Shown here: in pieces, positions 32,096-42,700 of the stretch
Numbering within the stretch: position 1 is the first letter of the stretch
How the letters are laid out: each line of letters opens with the position of its first letter
Assembly (NCBI GenBank): GCA_016869595.1
Contig: VGDT01000012.1
Location: 1-64,000 of the forward strand
Direction of reading: 5' to 3'
Length of the DNA: 64,000 bases
Origin: Alphaproteobacteria bacterium
GTDB taxonomy: Bacteria > Pseudomonadota > Alphaproteobacteria > Rhizobiales > Beijerinckiaceae
Notes under the pieces: model-generated
Databases searched by the model: none
Told to the model about the DNA's origin: nothing
Seen by the model: the letters and a program-made list of their open reading frames with translations, nothing else
Position numbers and translations under genes: made by a program

Positions 32096-33270
32096 AAGCG
32101 CCGCAAAACCCGCTCTATGACGAGCATCGGCTGCCGGAGATCGACCGGCTGCGTGGACTCGTCATGGTTCTCATGGCGCTCGACCACATGCGCGATTTCT
32201 TCGACGCAGACGCCATACGCTTCTCGCCGACAGATCTCGATCACACCTATCCCTTTCTCTTCTTCACGCGCTTCATCACGCATTTTTGCGCGCCAACCTT
32301 CACCCTTCTCGCAGGCGTGGGCGCCTATCTCTATGGCGCGAAAGTCAAAGACGCCGCAGCGCTTTCGCGATTTCTCGCCGCTCGCGGCTTGTGGCTGATC
32401 TTTCTGGAAGCCGCCGTCATAAGTCCGATCTGGACCATGGGCTCCGGACGCATAGGACTTGGGACGCTCTGGGCGATCGGCTGCGGACTGTTGGCGCTCG
32501 CGGCGCTCTCGCGCTTTTCGCCGCGGACCGCGCTTTTATTCGGAGTCGCGATCGTCTTCGGCCACAACCTCCTCGATGGAATTCACGCCGCCGAACTTGG
32601 CGCATTCGGGCCCTGGTGGAGCCTGCTGCATGAGCCCGGCAAACTGCCGCTCGGCGTGCCAGGTGGCGTATACTATCCCGCGCTTCCGTGGATCGGCGTC
32701 GCGGCTATCGGCTACGGGATCGGTCCGCTGTTCGTTGAGCCGGCGCCGCGGCGCGATCGGACGCTTTATTTCGTCGGCGGCGCGGCGTTAGCGCTTTTTC
32801 TCGCGCTGCGCCTTTCGAACATTTATGGGGATCCGCATCCCTGGAACGGCCAGCGCGATGCGGTTTTCACCTTGCTCTCTTTCCTCAACGTCACAAAATA
32901 TCCGCCTTCGCTTCTTTATCTTCTGGTGACGCTTGGGGGCGCGGCGTTGGCGCTGCCCGCGCTGGAATGGGCGAAGGGTTGGGTCGGGTCCGCGTTAACG
33001 GTCTTCGGCCGCACGCCGCTTCTCTTTTATGTCCTGCATCTTTACGTCGGCGTCGCCGCGGCGCTGGCGTTCACCTTGGCGCGCGGCTATTCCCTGCAGG
33101 ACATCGCAGACTGGCCAAAGGCAGGCGGCCCTCCGCCAGACTTCGGCGCGGGACTCGCTGGGGCTTACATCGCGTGGATACTAGTAATTTTGGCGCTTTA
33201 CCCGGTGTGCCGCTGGTTTGCGGGCGTCAAGCGCCGACGACGCGATCTGTGGTGGCTGACCTATCTATGA
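32053..33270 (+). CDS. Membrane acyltransferase-like protein (HGSNAT/DUF1624 type)
   Basis: About 405 aa with 9-10 membrane helices. It begins with the family motif EIDRLRGLVMVLMALDHMRDFF, in which the Asp and His are characteristic of heparan-alpha-glucosaminide N-acetyltransferase-like proteins (PF07786). Bacterial members are thought to move acyl groups across the membrane onto sugars, with substrates unknown. No ATG precedes the conserved region; the best start I find is TTG at 32053 behind GGAG, overlapping ccdA by about 40 bases. An ATG at 32164 would cut into the motif. The start is therefore uncertain but the frame and stop are firm. Confidence 0.8.
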   Translation: MATGAVSGPRQARIEAPQNPLYDEHRLPEIDRLRGLVMVLMALDHMRDFFDADAIRFSPTDLDHTYPFLFFTRFITHFCAPTFTLLAGVGAYLYGAKVKDAAALSRFLAARGLWLIFLEAAVISPIWTMGSGRIGLGTLWAIGCGLLALAALSRFSPRTALLFGVAIVFGHNLLDGIHAAELGAFGPWWSLLHEPGKLPLGVPGGVYYPALPWIGVAAIGYGIGPLFVEPAPRRDRTLYFVGGAALALFLALRLSNIYGDPHPWNGQRDAVFTLLSFLNVTKYPPSLLYLLVTLGGAALALPALEWAKGWVGSALTVFGRTPLLFYVLHLYVGVAAALAFTLARGYSLQDIADWPKAGGPPPDFGAGLAGAYIAWILVILALYPVCRWFAGVKRRRRDLWWLTYL

Positions 33271-33425
33271 CCGCCGTCGCGTCATATTGCCGCACGAGGT
33301 CGCGATTAAGGTTTCAGCGTCAGCCGCCTTGGTGGTCGCGCGGCGCGCTTGTATAGAGGATGCCGACCGAAGAGCGCCGGTTCCCGCGCATGTGAGGTCT
33401 GTCGCCAAAAGGCGGGAAAAACGGA

Positions 33426-36044
33426 ATGCTCGAAAAGCTGGTCGCCCTGTGTCTCCGCTGGCCGTGGACAGTGGTTCTGCTCACTCTTGGTCTGACGGCG
33501 GGGGGCGTATATTTCACCGTCGAACGATTCGCGATCAACACCGAGACCGGCGATCTTTTCTCGCCAGACGTCGCCTGGCGCAAGAACGAGGCGGCGCTTT
33601 ACAAAGCTTTTCCTGAACTTCTCGACGTCATCGTCGTCGTCATCGACGCGAAGACCGGGGAAGAGGCGAACGACGCCGCCAACCGTCTTAATGACGCCTT
33701 GCAAGGCCAGCCGCTCTTCTCGCGCGTTTGGCGCCCGGACGAACACGAATATTTCCGCAAGAACGGCCTGCTGTTCCTGCCCGTCTCGGACATTGAAAAA
33801 CATGTCGGCGTGATGATCGGACAGCGCGACGTTTTGCAGCCGCTTGCCGAAGATCCAAGTTTGCGCGGACTGTCGAATGTGCTCGTCGGCAACTTCAAGT
33901 CGGCCTCCGGCAGCGAACGCGCCATGAAAATGTACATTGGCGGCGTCGAAGATTTTTCCGCGGCGATTGAGCAGGCGCTTGCGGGTAAAAAGGCGGAGAT
34001 CGACTGGGGCAAGCTGCTGGCCTCTGGCGGAAGCACGCCTGCGGCGCCGGAACTCGACAAACGCCGTATCGTTATCGCCAAGCCGATCGTCGACTATTCC
34101 GATCTGCAGCCAGGTGGCGATGCGATAAGGCTGGTACGGAAGACGGCCGCGGACCTGCATCTTGATGAAGAGCACGGAATCAAGCTGCGCCTGACCGGTC
34201 AGGTCCCGCTTGCCGACGACGAATTCGCCACCATCTCGGAAAACATGGCGTTGAACACCACGGGCACGCTCGCCGTGGTCACGCTCATTCTGTTTGCGGC
34301 GCTGCGTTCGCCAAAGCTCATTTTTGCCGTTCTCATCACGCTGCTCGCCGGTCTCGCCATTACGTCTGGGCTCGGCATTTTGATGATCGGCCGCTTCAAC
34401 CTGATCTCGGTCGCCTTCGCCGCGCTGTTCATTGGGCTCGGCGTGGACTTTGGCATTCAGTTCGCGACCCGCTATCGTGAAGAACGGCACAATGACGACG
34501 ACCTCGAGCGCTCGCTGCTCTCGGCGACCCGCGGCATCGGAAGTTCGCTTACTCTCGCCGCCGTGTCGCTGCTTGCAGGCTTCTTCTGCTTTCTGCCGAC
34601 GTCGTTCAGCGGCGTGTCCGAACTCGGATTGATCGCAGGCGTCGGCATGATCGTCGCCTATATCGCGACTCTCACTTTCCTTCCGGCTGCGATCAAATTG
34701 CTGCGCCCCCGCGCCGAACATATGCCGATCGCGACCGCCTCGCTCGCCTCAGTCGACCATTGGATCGCGCATCACCGCGTATTCGTGCTGATCACCACGG
34801 CAATCGTCGTGCTTGCCGGCATGCCTGCGCTGATGCATCTGACCTTCGATTCCAATCCGATGAATCTGCGCGATCAAAAGGTCGAATCGGTCGCGACCTT
34901 CCTCGATCTCTCCAAGGACCCGAAGACCGCGCCAAATAAGATCGAGGTGCTGGCGCCGTCTCTCGACGCTGCGCGCGAACTGGAAAAGAAGATCGCGTCG
35001 CTGCCGGAAGTCGATCACATCGATTCAATCGATTCGTTGATCCCCAAGGAACAGGACGACAAGCTTCCTCTTGTGGACATGGCCGTGTCGCAATTGCGCG
35101 GCGTAATAGACCCCAAAATGAAACCGCCGCCGAGCGACGCCGAGACCGTGAAAGCGCTGACCAATGCCGCTAAGGCGTTGCGCCGGGCGACGGCGAAGAA
35201 GCCAGTTCCGGCTGTGATGCGCTTCGCAAATGATCTGGACGCGCTTGCGAAAGCGAGCCCCGAGACGCGCGCAGAAGCCCGACAGGCGGTGTTCGGCGGC
35301 TTTGACAAAATGCTCGTCGAAATTCGTCAGGCGTTGCAGGCGCAGCGCGTGACGATCGACACTCTGCCGGCGGATTTGCGCCGTGACTGGATTTCCGACA
35401 CCGGCATGGTGCGAGTCGAGGTGACGCCGAAAGGCGACAGCAACGATCGCGTGATCATGACCAAATTCGCTGAGGCGATTCAGGCGATCGCGCCGGACGC
35501 AAGCGGTCCGCCGGTCATTGTGTCGGAAGCGCAAAAGACCATCACGCGCGCTTTTCTCGAGGCGGGACTTTACGCCTTCGTCGCCATCTTCATCATCTTG
35601 GCGGTGGCGCTGCGCAATCCGATCGACGTCGCCCTGACGCTGGGACCGCTCGTGCTCGCAGGCATCATGAGCCTTCAAGCGGCCGACTTGCTGGGCATGT
35701 CGCTCAATTTTGCGAACATCATTGCGCTGCCGCTGATGTTTGGCGTCGGCGTCGCCTTCCACATTTATTACGTCATCGCGTGGCGGAAGGGCGTCGTCGA
35801 CATGTTGGCGTCGAGTCTGACCCGCGCGATCTTTTTCAGTTCGCTGACGACGGGCACCGCCTTCGGCAGCTTGATTTTATCAAGTCATCCTGGAACGGCG
35901 AGCATGGGACAACTTCTCGCCATCTCTCTGTTCTTCACATTGCTCGCCGCGTTCATTATCGTGCCGGCGTTTCTTGGACCGCCGCGCGCGCCGGTAGAAG
36001 AAGATACGCGCGAACCGCTAGGGGACGCTCACGACATGGCTTGA
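33426..36044 (+). CDS. hpnN: Hopanoid transporter HpnN (RND/MMPL family)
   Basis: HpnN moves hopanoids from the inner to the outer membrane. The 872 aa protein has the RND layout of twelve helices with two large periplasmic loops (about 35-275 and 465-710). The first-helix region LRWPWTVVLLTLGLTAGGVY and the fourth-helix segment FIGLGVDFGIQFATRYREER fit the hopanoid-associated subfamily. The second half has FGVGVAFHIYYVIAWRKG. The other hopanoid genes are not in the window, so it is unlinked from the main hpn cluster. General MMPL lipid export is the alternative. Confidence 0.9.
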   Translation: MLEKLVALCLRWPWTVVLLTLGLTAGGVYFTVERFAINTETGDLFSPDVAWRKNEAALYKAFPELLDVIVVVIDAKTGEEANDAANRLNDALQGQPLFSRVWRPDEHEYFRKNGLLFLPVSDIEKHVGVMIGQRDVLQPLAEDPSLRGLSNVLVGNFKSASGSERAMKMYIGGVEDFSAAIEQALAGKKAEIDWGKLLASGGSTPAAPELDKRRIVIAKPIVDYSDLQPGGDAIRLVRKTAADLHLDEEHGIKLRLTGQVPLADDEFATISENMALNTTGTLAVVTLILFAALRSPKLIFAVLITLLAGLAITSGLGILMIGRFNLISVAFAALFIGLGVDFGIQFATRYREERHNDDDLERSLLSATRGIGSSLTLAAVSLLAGFFCFLPTSFSGVSELGLIAGVGMIVAYIATLTFLPAAIKLLRPRAEHMPIATASLASVDHWIAHHRVFVLITTAIVVLAGMPALMHLTFDSNPMNLRDQKVESVATFLDLSKDPKTAPNKIEVLAPSLDAARELEKKIASLPEVDHIDSIDSLIPKEQDDKLPLVDMAVSQLRGVIDPKMKPPPSDAETVKALTNAAKALRRATAKKPVPAVMRFANDLDALAKASPETRAEARQAVFGGFDKMLVEIRQALQAQRVTIDTLPADLRRDWISDTGMVRVEVTPKGDSNDRVIMTKFAEAIQAIAPDASGPPVIVSEAQKTITRAFLEAGLYAFVAIFIILAVALRNPIDVALTLGPLVLAGIMSLQAADLLGMSLNFANIIALPLMFGVGVAFHIYYVIAWRKGVVDMLASSLTRAIFFSSLTTGTAFGSLILSSHPGTASMGQLLAISLFFTLLAAFIIVPAFLGPPRAPVEEDTREPLGDAHDMA

Positions 36045-36115
36045 CGGAGTCGGCGTTCCGCCCTTCGCTAGCCTGAGCGAATCGCATCTATCGAACCGAA
36101 TAGAGGTCCGGCGTC

Positions 36116-36706
36116 ATGAGAAAAGCACTTCTACGCACCGCTATGGCGACGGCTCTCTTCGTCCCGACAGCGGCGAACGCCGTCGACGCCATTTACGGCG
36201 TATGGGTTCGCGAAGGGCATCCAGACGACAAGCTCGAATACTATGATTGCTCTGGCAAGCTTTGCGCCAAAGGAATCCTTCCGATGCCGGACGGCTCGCC
36301 GCCCCCGGAAGTCTTAAAGAACGCCGCCAAGACGACCAACAACAATTGGGAAGGCGAGATCATCGACCCGGAAAGCGGCAAATCCTATATCGGGAAGATC
36401 AAGCTTGATAATCCCACGTCTCTGACAATGACGGGCTGCCTCGTGGCCTTCCTGTGTCAAAGCGAGACCTGGACGAAGGTCTCCGGACCGACCAAACCTG
36501 CGGCTGACGCCAAGCCCCCGGTGCAAGAGCCCGCAACCAAGACGGCCGCCCCGCCGGCCAAGGAGCCCGCCGCTAAGACGGCGGCGCCAGAGACCAAAGA
36601 GCCCGCCGCCCATGAACCGGCCGCCAAGGAGGCGCCGAAGCCAGTCGCAAAGCCCGCTAAGCCGGCGAAAGCGAAGCCCGTCACGCCTCCTGCCGAGCCC
36701 GAGTAA
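36116..36706 (+). CDS. DUF2147 periplasmic protein with Ala/Lys/Pro tail
   Basis: 196 aa. A signal peptide (1-22, ending NAVDA) leads into a DUF2147-like beta-barrel domain (about 23-125: GVWVREG, WEGEIIDPESGKSYIGKIKL, MTGCLVAFLCQSETWTKV) with two Cys pairs. The last 70 residues are repeats of KEPAAKTAAP-type sequence rich in Ala, Lys and Pro, reminiscent of flexible envelope-spanning linkers. DUF2147 proteins are periplasmic with no established activity. The gene sits between hpnN and the efflux system with short gaps and may be independent. Confidence 0.82.
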   Translation: MRKALLRTAMATALFVPTAANAVDAIYGVWVREGHPDDKLEYYDCSGKLCAKGILPMPDGSPPPEVLKNAAKTTNNNWEGEIIDPESGKSYIGKIKLDNPTSLTMTGCLVAFLCQSETWTKVSGPTKPAADAKPPVQEPATKTAAPPAKEPAAKTAAPETKEPAAHEPAAKEAPKPVAKPAKPAKAKPVTPPAEPE

Positions 36707-36981
36707 AGGCAGCGATTCGCCTGACCTTGAACGCGGGCCTTAACGATACGTAACTTGACCCCCGCGCCGCTACGCGCGAGCTTGAATTCACAGCTTTTCG
36801 CGCGTTGACGGCCAGCGCGCGTCTCCCCGCTGCGCTCCGGAACGCCTGCGACTCCACGCTTTCGCGTCGGACGGGCTTCAATGGGCCGCAGAGACGCGGG
36901 CGACGGGCCTTCCAGGGCTCGCTCTCGGCGCTTAAGGAAGGGACGCTGGGGCCGTCGCGGCCCTCCGGAGACGTCCGCTAC

Positions 36982-38520
36982 TTGACCGCCGCTCTGCCTC
37001 GCTCTTCTCGCCCGGCGCTGGCGGCCGCGATGCTCGCGGCGGCGCTCGCCGGCTGCGACCTCGAGTGGGATAAGCCCAATCTATCGGCGCCGCCGCCAGC
37101 GCGCTTCATCGAGGCAAAACCTCATCCGCAGCCTCCTATTTCGGGGGGGCGGGACTTCGCCGTCAAATTCGGCTCCACGGAGCTGACCCAACTGGTCGAA
37201 CGAGCGCTCGACGACAACCAGGATCTTGCGGCCGCGATCGGCCGCATCACCGAGGCCGACGCCCAAGCGCGCATTTCGAGCTCGGCGCTCTTTCCAACAA
37301 TCAACATGACCGATATCGCCCGCTCGACGCGGGTTCCGGGCACGACGATCAACGTGGGGTCCTCGAGCACCGGCTTTAATCCTTCTACGTCCAATACGGG
37401 CTCTCAGCCCGTCTTCGACGCGCGCACTTTTGGTTTCTTCCAGCTTGCGCTAACAGCAAGCTACGAGATCGATTTTTGGGGCAAGAACGAGGACGCCTCA
37501 AAAGCGGCGCGCATACTCGCAAACGTTTCCCGCTTTGATCGAGACGTCGTCGAAATCTCGACCGTCGCCGCGGTAATGAATTCCTATTTTCAGGTGCTCA
37601 CGGCACAGGACCGGCTGCGCATCGCCCACCAGAACGTCGCGATCGCGCAGCAGGTCATGGACGCCATCAACGCGCGGCTGGAGGTGGGAACGGCCACCGT
37701 GCTCGACACGTCACAGCAGGAAACGATACTTGCTCAACAACGCGCGACAATTCCTCCGCTCGAACAAACCCTGCGCCAAACGCGCAATACGCTCGCGGTG
37801 CTTCTTGGCCAGACGCCGGAAAGCATGACCATAAAGGGCGGGTCGCTGACCCGTCTAACGTTTCCCCATATTGCCCCAGGCCTGCCGTCCGAAGTGCTTT
37901 TGCGGCGCCCGGACGTAGCCGAGGCGGAAGCGCGACTGGCGTCTCAGGAATTTTCGGTTTTGCAGGCGCGGGCGGCCTTCTTCCCGTCGATTACCTTGAC
38001 AGGGCTTTACGGCTTTCAAAGCGCGCTGCTGTCGACGCTTATTTTGAGGCCCGACGCCATCGCCTGGCAGATCGCCGGACAGCTCACGCAGCCGCTGTTC
38101 GACGGCTGGAACCTGCAAGGCCAGTATGACTGGCAGAAGGGCAGATATTCGGAACTCGCGGCGCTTTACCGCAAGCAGATCCTCACTGCTCTGTCCGATA
38201 CTGAGAACGCGCTGATTGCAATACGCGAAACGGACCGCCAAATGAAGCTCTTAGCCGTCGCCGTGTCCGCAGCTCGACGCGCCTTGGACGCTGCAGAGAT
38301 TCGTATGCGGGAAGGGACATTTGACATCGTGCAGCTGGCGCAGACGCAAACCAGTTATTTCCAGACGCAGGACCAGCTTGCCGTCGCGCGTCTCTCCCAT
38401 TTTCAGGCGGCGACGAGCCTTTATCAGGCGCTTGGCGGCGGCTGGTCGCCCACAACCCGTGAAATCGAGATCGCCCGCTCCAACGCCGCTTATGAAGCCG
38501 ACAGAGGACCATGGCCATGA
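36982..38520 (+). CDS. NodT-family outer-membrane efflux lipoprotein
   Basis: TolC-like outer-membrane channel of an RND tripartite pump. 512 aa from the TTG at 36982: a lipoprotein signal with lipobox LAGC (Cys about residue 24), then two OEP repeats. Family marks are YEIDFWGKN (about residue 170), LEVGTATVLDTSQQE and the second-repeat LLRRPDVAEAEARLASQ (about 310). The frame is open further upstream to 36805, but that region has no ATG and codes nothing lipoprotein-like. The stop overlaps the next gene (ATGA). It is the first gene of an outer membrane factor-MFP-RND-RND operon. Confidence 0.9.
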   Translation: MTAALPRSSRPALAAAMLAAALAGCDLEWDKPNLSAPPPARFIEAKPHPQPPISGGRDFAVKFGSTELTQLVERALDDNQDLAAAIGRITEADAQARISSSALFPTINMTDIARSTRVPGTTINVGSSSTGFNPSTSNTGSQPVFDARTFGFFQLALTASYEIDFWGKNEDASKAARILANVSRFDRDVVEISTVAAVMNSYFQVLTAQDRLRIAHQNVAIAQQVMDAINARLEVGTATVLDTSQQETILAQQRATIPPLEQTLRQTRNTLAVLLGQTPESMTIKGGSLTRLTFPHIAPGLPSEVLLRRPDVAEAEARLASQEFSVLQARAAFFPSITLTGLYGFQSALLSTLILRPDAIAWQIAGQLTQPLFDGWNLQGQYDWQKGRYSELAALYRKQILTALSDTENALIAIRETDRQMKLLAVAVSAARRALDAAEIRMREGTFDIVQLAQTQTSYFQTQDQLAVARLSHFQAATSLYQALGGGWSPTTREIEIARSNAAYEADRGPWP

Positions 38521-39770
38521 CCGGCGCCAACCGAAGAGTGGTTCTTGCAGTGGGCGCGCTCGCGCTTGTCGGCGCCTTGGCCTGGGCCTATCAGGCAGGC
38601 AAGATCCCTGGCTTTGCCGCCAAGAACCAGGGCCCTGGGGTAGCGCGTCCCAACGGACCGGGCGGCGGCCAGGCCGTTACGGTGACCGCGGCAAAGGTGC
38701 GCCTCGATGACGTGCCAGTGACCATCGACGCAGTCGGCACGGTTCAGGCGCTCAATACGGTGACGATCCGAACGCAGGTGGATGGGCGGCTGCTACGCCT
38801 CGCGTTCACCGAAGGCCAGGACGTTCGCAAGGGCGACATATTGGCTGAAATCGATCCGGCTCTCTATCAGGCGCAATATGATCAGGCCGTCGCAAAGAGG
38901 GCGCAGGACGAGGCCAATCTCGCTAACGCCCGCGTCGATCTTGCGCGCTATGAAAAACTCGTCATCGGCAACTTCGCTTCCAAGCAGCAGCACGCTACGC
39001 AGAAGGCGACTGTCGCTCAACTCGAAGCGCTTGTGCGCGCCGACCAGGCCGCGATTGAAAACACCAAGACGACGCTCGACTACGCGACCATCCGCTCGCC
39101 GATCGACGGCCGCGTCGGCATTCGTCTCGTAGATGTCGGGAACATTCTGCACACGTCGGATGCAACCGGCATTGTTGTCATTACGCAACTCAAGCCGATC
39201 TATGTGGTGTTCACCCTGCCCCAGCAGGCGCTGCCCGCGGTGCAGAAGGCGCAAGCTCAGGGAAAGGCTAAGGTCTCGGCGCTCGGTCCAGACAACGCCA
39301 CCCCGATTGAAACCGGAGAGCTAAGCGTTATCGACAACCAGATCGATCAGCAAACGGGCACGGTGCGTCTGAAGGCGACTTTTGCAAATCCCAAGCTGTC
39401 GCTTTGGCCAGGCCAATTCGTCAATGTGCGGCTGATGCTCGATACGCTGAAGAACGTTGTCGTTGCGCCGAGTCCCGCCGTCCAGCGCGGACCGAGCGGC
39501 GCATTCGTTTATGTGCTGGGGCCGGATGACATTGCAACAATGCGTGAGGTGACGACAGGCCGACAGGATGAGAAAATCGCTGTCATCACTTCGGGGCTCA
39601 AGCCTGGCGAAGTGGTCGTCACGAGCGGCTTCTCGCGTCTGTCGGAGGGCGCAAAGGCGAAAGTTATAAATACGCCGACTGCTACGGGCGCTGAGAATGC
39701 TGGCGCCAGCGGGGGCGAAGAAGAGCGTCGCGAACGCGGCGCGCGAAGCGGCGACGCGCGTGCGAGGTGA
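38517..39770 (+). CDS. mdtA: RND efflux membrane fusion protein (MdtA-like)
   Basis: Periplasmic adaptor joining the RND pumps to the outer-membrane channel. 417 aa: an N-terminal helix (about 8-28), a lipoyl half-motif (TVTIRTQVDGRLLRLAFTEG), a coiled-coil hairpin (about 105-165), the second lipoyl half (IRSPIDGRVGIRLVDVGNI), beta-barrel and membrane-proximal domains, and a charged low-complexity end. The ATG at 38517 (overlap with the previous stop, ribosome binding site AGAGGA at 8 bases) is preferred to 38511. It is followed by two different RND pumps, the MdtABC arrangement. Confidence 0.93.
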   Translation: MTGANRRVVLAVGALALVGALAWAYQAGKIPGFAAKNQGPGVARPNGPGGGQAVTVTAAKVRLDDVPVTIDAVGTVQALNTVTIRTQVDGRLLRLAFTEGQDVRKGDILAEIDPALYQAQYDQAVAKRAQDEANLANARVDLARYEKLVIGNFASKQQHATQKATVAQLEALVRADQAAIENTKTTLDYATIRSPIDGRVGIRLVDVGNILHTSDATGIVVITQLKPIYVVFTLPQQALPAVQKAQAQGKAKVSALGPDNATPIETGELSVIDNQIDQQTGTVRLKATFANPKLSLWPGQFVNVRLMLDTLKNVVVAPSPAVQRGPSGAFVYVLGPDDIATMREVTTGRQDEKIAVITSGLKPGEVVVTSGFSRLSEGAKAKVINTPTATGAENAGASGGEEERRERGARSGDARAR

Positions 39771-39782
39771 TCGAACGTAAAG

Positions 39783-42700
39783 ATGAACGTATCTGCGCCC
39801 TTTATCCGCCGGCCGGTGGCGACGTCGCTTTTGGCGTTCGCCGTACTGTTGTTTGGCGTGATGGGCTATTTGCGGCTTCCTGTCTCGCCGTTGCCGCAAG
39901 TTGATTTTCCGACCATCCAGGTGACGACGCAGCTCCCTGGCGCCAATCCGGATACAATCGCCTCGCTGGTGACGGCGTCGCTCGAACGGCAGTTCGGGCA
40001 AATTCCGTCGCTGACCAGCATGTCGTCGCAAAGCTCCTTCGGGCTATCGCAGATCACGCTGCAATTCGATCTCGACCGCGACATCGACGCGGCCGCACAG
40101 GACGTGCAGGCGGCGATCAACGCCGCAGCCTCGACGCTGCCGCGCAACCTTCCCTATCCGCCGGTCTACGCCAAGGTTAACCCCGCCGACACGCCGATCC
40201 TGACGCTGACGCTGCGTTCCAAGACCGCCACGCTGCGCGATCTGAGCGATCGCGCCGACACGCTGATCGCGCCGCAGCTCTCGCAAGTCTCTGGAGTGGG
40301 CCGCGTGTCGGTGCAAGGCGGCGTTCGCCCGGCCATTCGTATTCAGGCCGACCTCGCCCGGCTTGCGGCCAATCGCATCGGCATGGAGGATCTGCGTCTC
40401 GCGATCGCGTCGGCGAACATCGCCGGCGCAAAAGGCTCGCTCGACGGCAGGCGGCAGTCGTATACGCTTGACGCCAACGACCAGATTCTGCACGCCCGCC
40501 AATACAAGGACATTATCGTCGCCTGGCGCAATGGCGCGCCGGTGATGCTTCGCGATGTCGCCGAGGTCATCGACGGGCTTGAGAACGCCCGCGTCGGCGG
40601 CTGGCACGATGGCGAGCAAACTGTCGTTCTCGACGTTTTGCGCCAGCCCGGCGCAAACATCATCAACACCGTCGAACTGGTGAAGAACGAGCTGCCGCAG
40701 ATTCAGCGGGCGCTTCCCGCCGGCATGTCGCTCGAGATCGTCAATGACCGCACGGTAACGATCCGAGCCTCGATCTTCGAGGTGCAGTTGACGCTTGTCA
40801 TCGCCGCGGCGCTGGTCGTGCTCGTCGTGCTCATGTTCCTGCGCAGCTGGCGTGCGACCGTCATCGCCGGCGTCAGCCTGCCGCTCTCTATCATCGCCAC
40901 CTTCTCGACCATGTGGGCCGCGGGCTTTTCGCTCGATAACCTTTCGTTGATGGCGTTGACGATCGGCACGGGCTTCATCGTCGACGACGCAATCGTGATG
41001 ATCGAGAACATCGTGCGCAATATCGAAGACGGTAAAGCGCCGCGTCAGGCTGCGCTCGACGGCGCCCGACAAATCGGCTTCACCGTCGTGTCGCTGACCG
41101 TATCGCTCATCGCGGTGTTCATCCCGCTCTTGTTCATGACCGGCATCGTCGGACGCATGTTCCGCGAGTTCGCGCTGACGTTAACGATGGCCGTCGTTGT
41201 TTCGGCGGCGATCTCACTGACGCTAACGCCAATGCTTTGCGCCGTGCTGCTGAGGTTTGCGCCGCCGCGGGGACAATCGCGATGGGAGCAGTTTTCGCTC
41301 GCGATTGATCGCGCCTATCACGTCTCGCTCGATTGGGCCCTTAAGCGCGAGAGATTCATGCTGGCGCTGACGGTGGCGACGCTCGCGCTCACAATCGCCC
41401 TCTATATCGTCATCCCCAAGGGCTTCCTGCCTCGGCAGGACACTGGCGTGCTCTCGGTTGTGCTGGAGGCTTCTCCAGACGCGTCCTTCGACAAGATGAC
41501 GGCCCTCCAAGCGAAGATTTCCGAAGAGTTTCGCCGAGATCCGGACGTCAAAGGCGTGACGTCGGTGCTCGGCGTCGGGCCGCTCAACGCGACGACAAAT
41601 GTCGCGCGCCTCACCGTGATGCTGCGCCCGCACAGCGAGCGACGCGAGAACGCCGAAAGGATTGCCGACCGGCTGAAAGAGGCGGGGGAAAAAATCCCCG
41701 GCGTCACGCTTTACGTGCAGCCGATTCAAGACATCCAGATCACGACGCGGCCGAGCCGCTCGCAATATCAATATACGTTGACCGCCGCCGACGGCGGGGA
41801 ATTGCTCACCTGGTCCAACCGACTGCTCGATCGTCTGCGGACGACGCCAGGGTTGCGCAACGTCGCCGCCGAAACGCAGGACGGCGGTCTGCGCACGCTT
41901 ATGCATATTGACCGCGAGAAAATGGGACGGCTCGGCATCACGGCGCAGAATGTCGACGACGTGCTCAACGACGCCTTCGGGCAGCGGCAGATCTCGACGA
42001 TCTATACGCAGTCAAACCAGTATCGCGTCATTCTTGAAGCCGCCCCGCAATATCTGCGCGATCCGCAAGCTTTGGAAAAACTCTATGTCGCGCCGCTCGG
42101 CGGCGGACCTCAGACGCCGCTCGGGACTTTCGTGCGCCTCGAAAATCTCTCTGCGCCGCTGTCCGTCGCCCATCAGGATCAATTTCCGGCTTCGACAATC
42201 AGCTTCGATCTTGCCGAGGGATATTCGCTTGGAGATGCTGTCAAAATAATTGCCGACGCGGAGGCCGCGATCGGCATGCCGTCGTCGATAATGGGCGTAT
42301 TCAGCGCCGACGCCGCCGAATTCAACAAGTCGCTGGCGAGCGAACCCTGGCTCATTCTCGCGGCGATCGTGTCGATCTATATCGTGCTCGGCGTGCTCTA
42401 TGAGAGCTTCGCCCATCCGTTCACTGTGCTGACGACGCTGCCGTCGGCGGGCGTCGGCGCGCTGCTCGCGCTGCTCGCTCTCCACATCGAAATGTCGGTC
42501 ATCGCGCTGATCGGCATCGTTCTGCTGATGGGCATCGTCAAAAAGAATGCGATCATGATGATCGACTTCGCGCTGGACGCCGAACGCGATGACGGACTCT
42601 CGGCTCATGACGCAATCGTGCGCGCCTGCCATCTGCGTTTCCGCCCCATCATGATGACAACGCTCGCGGCGCTCTTCGGCGCACTGCCGCTCGCGCTCTC

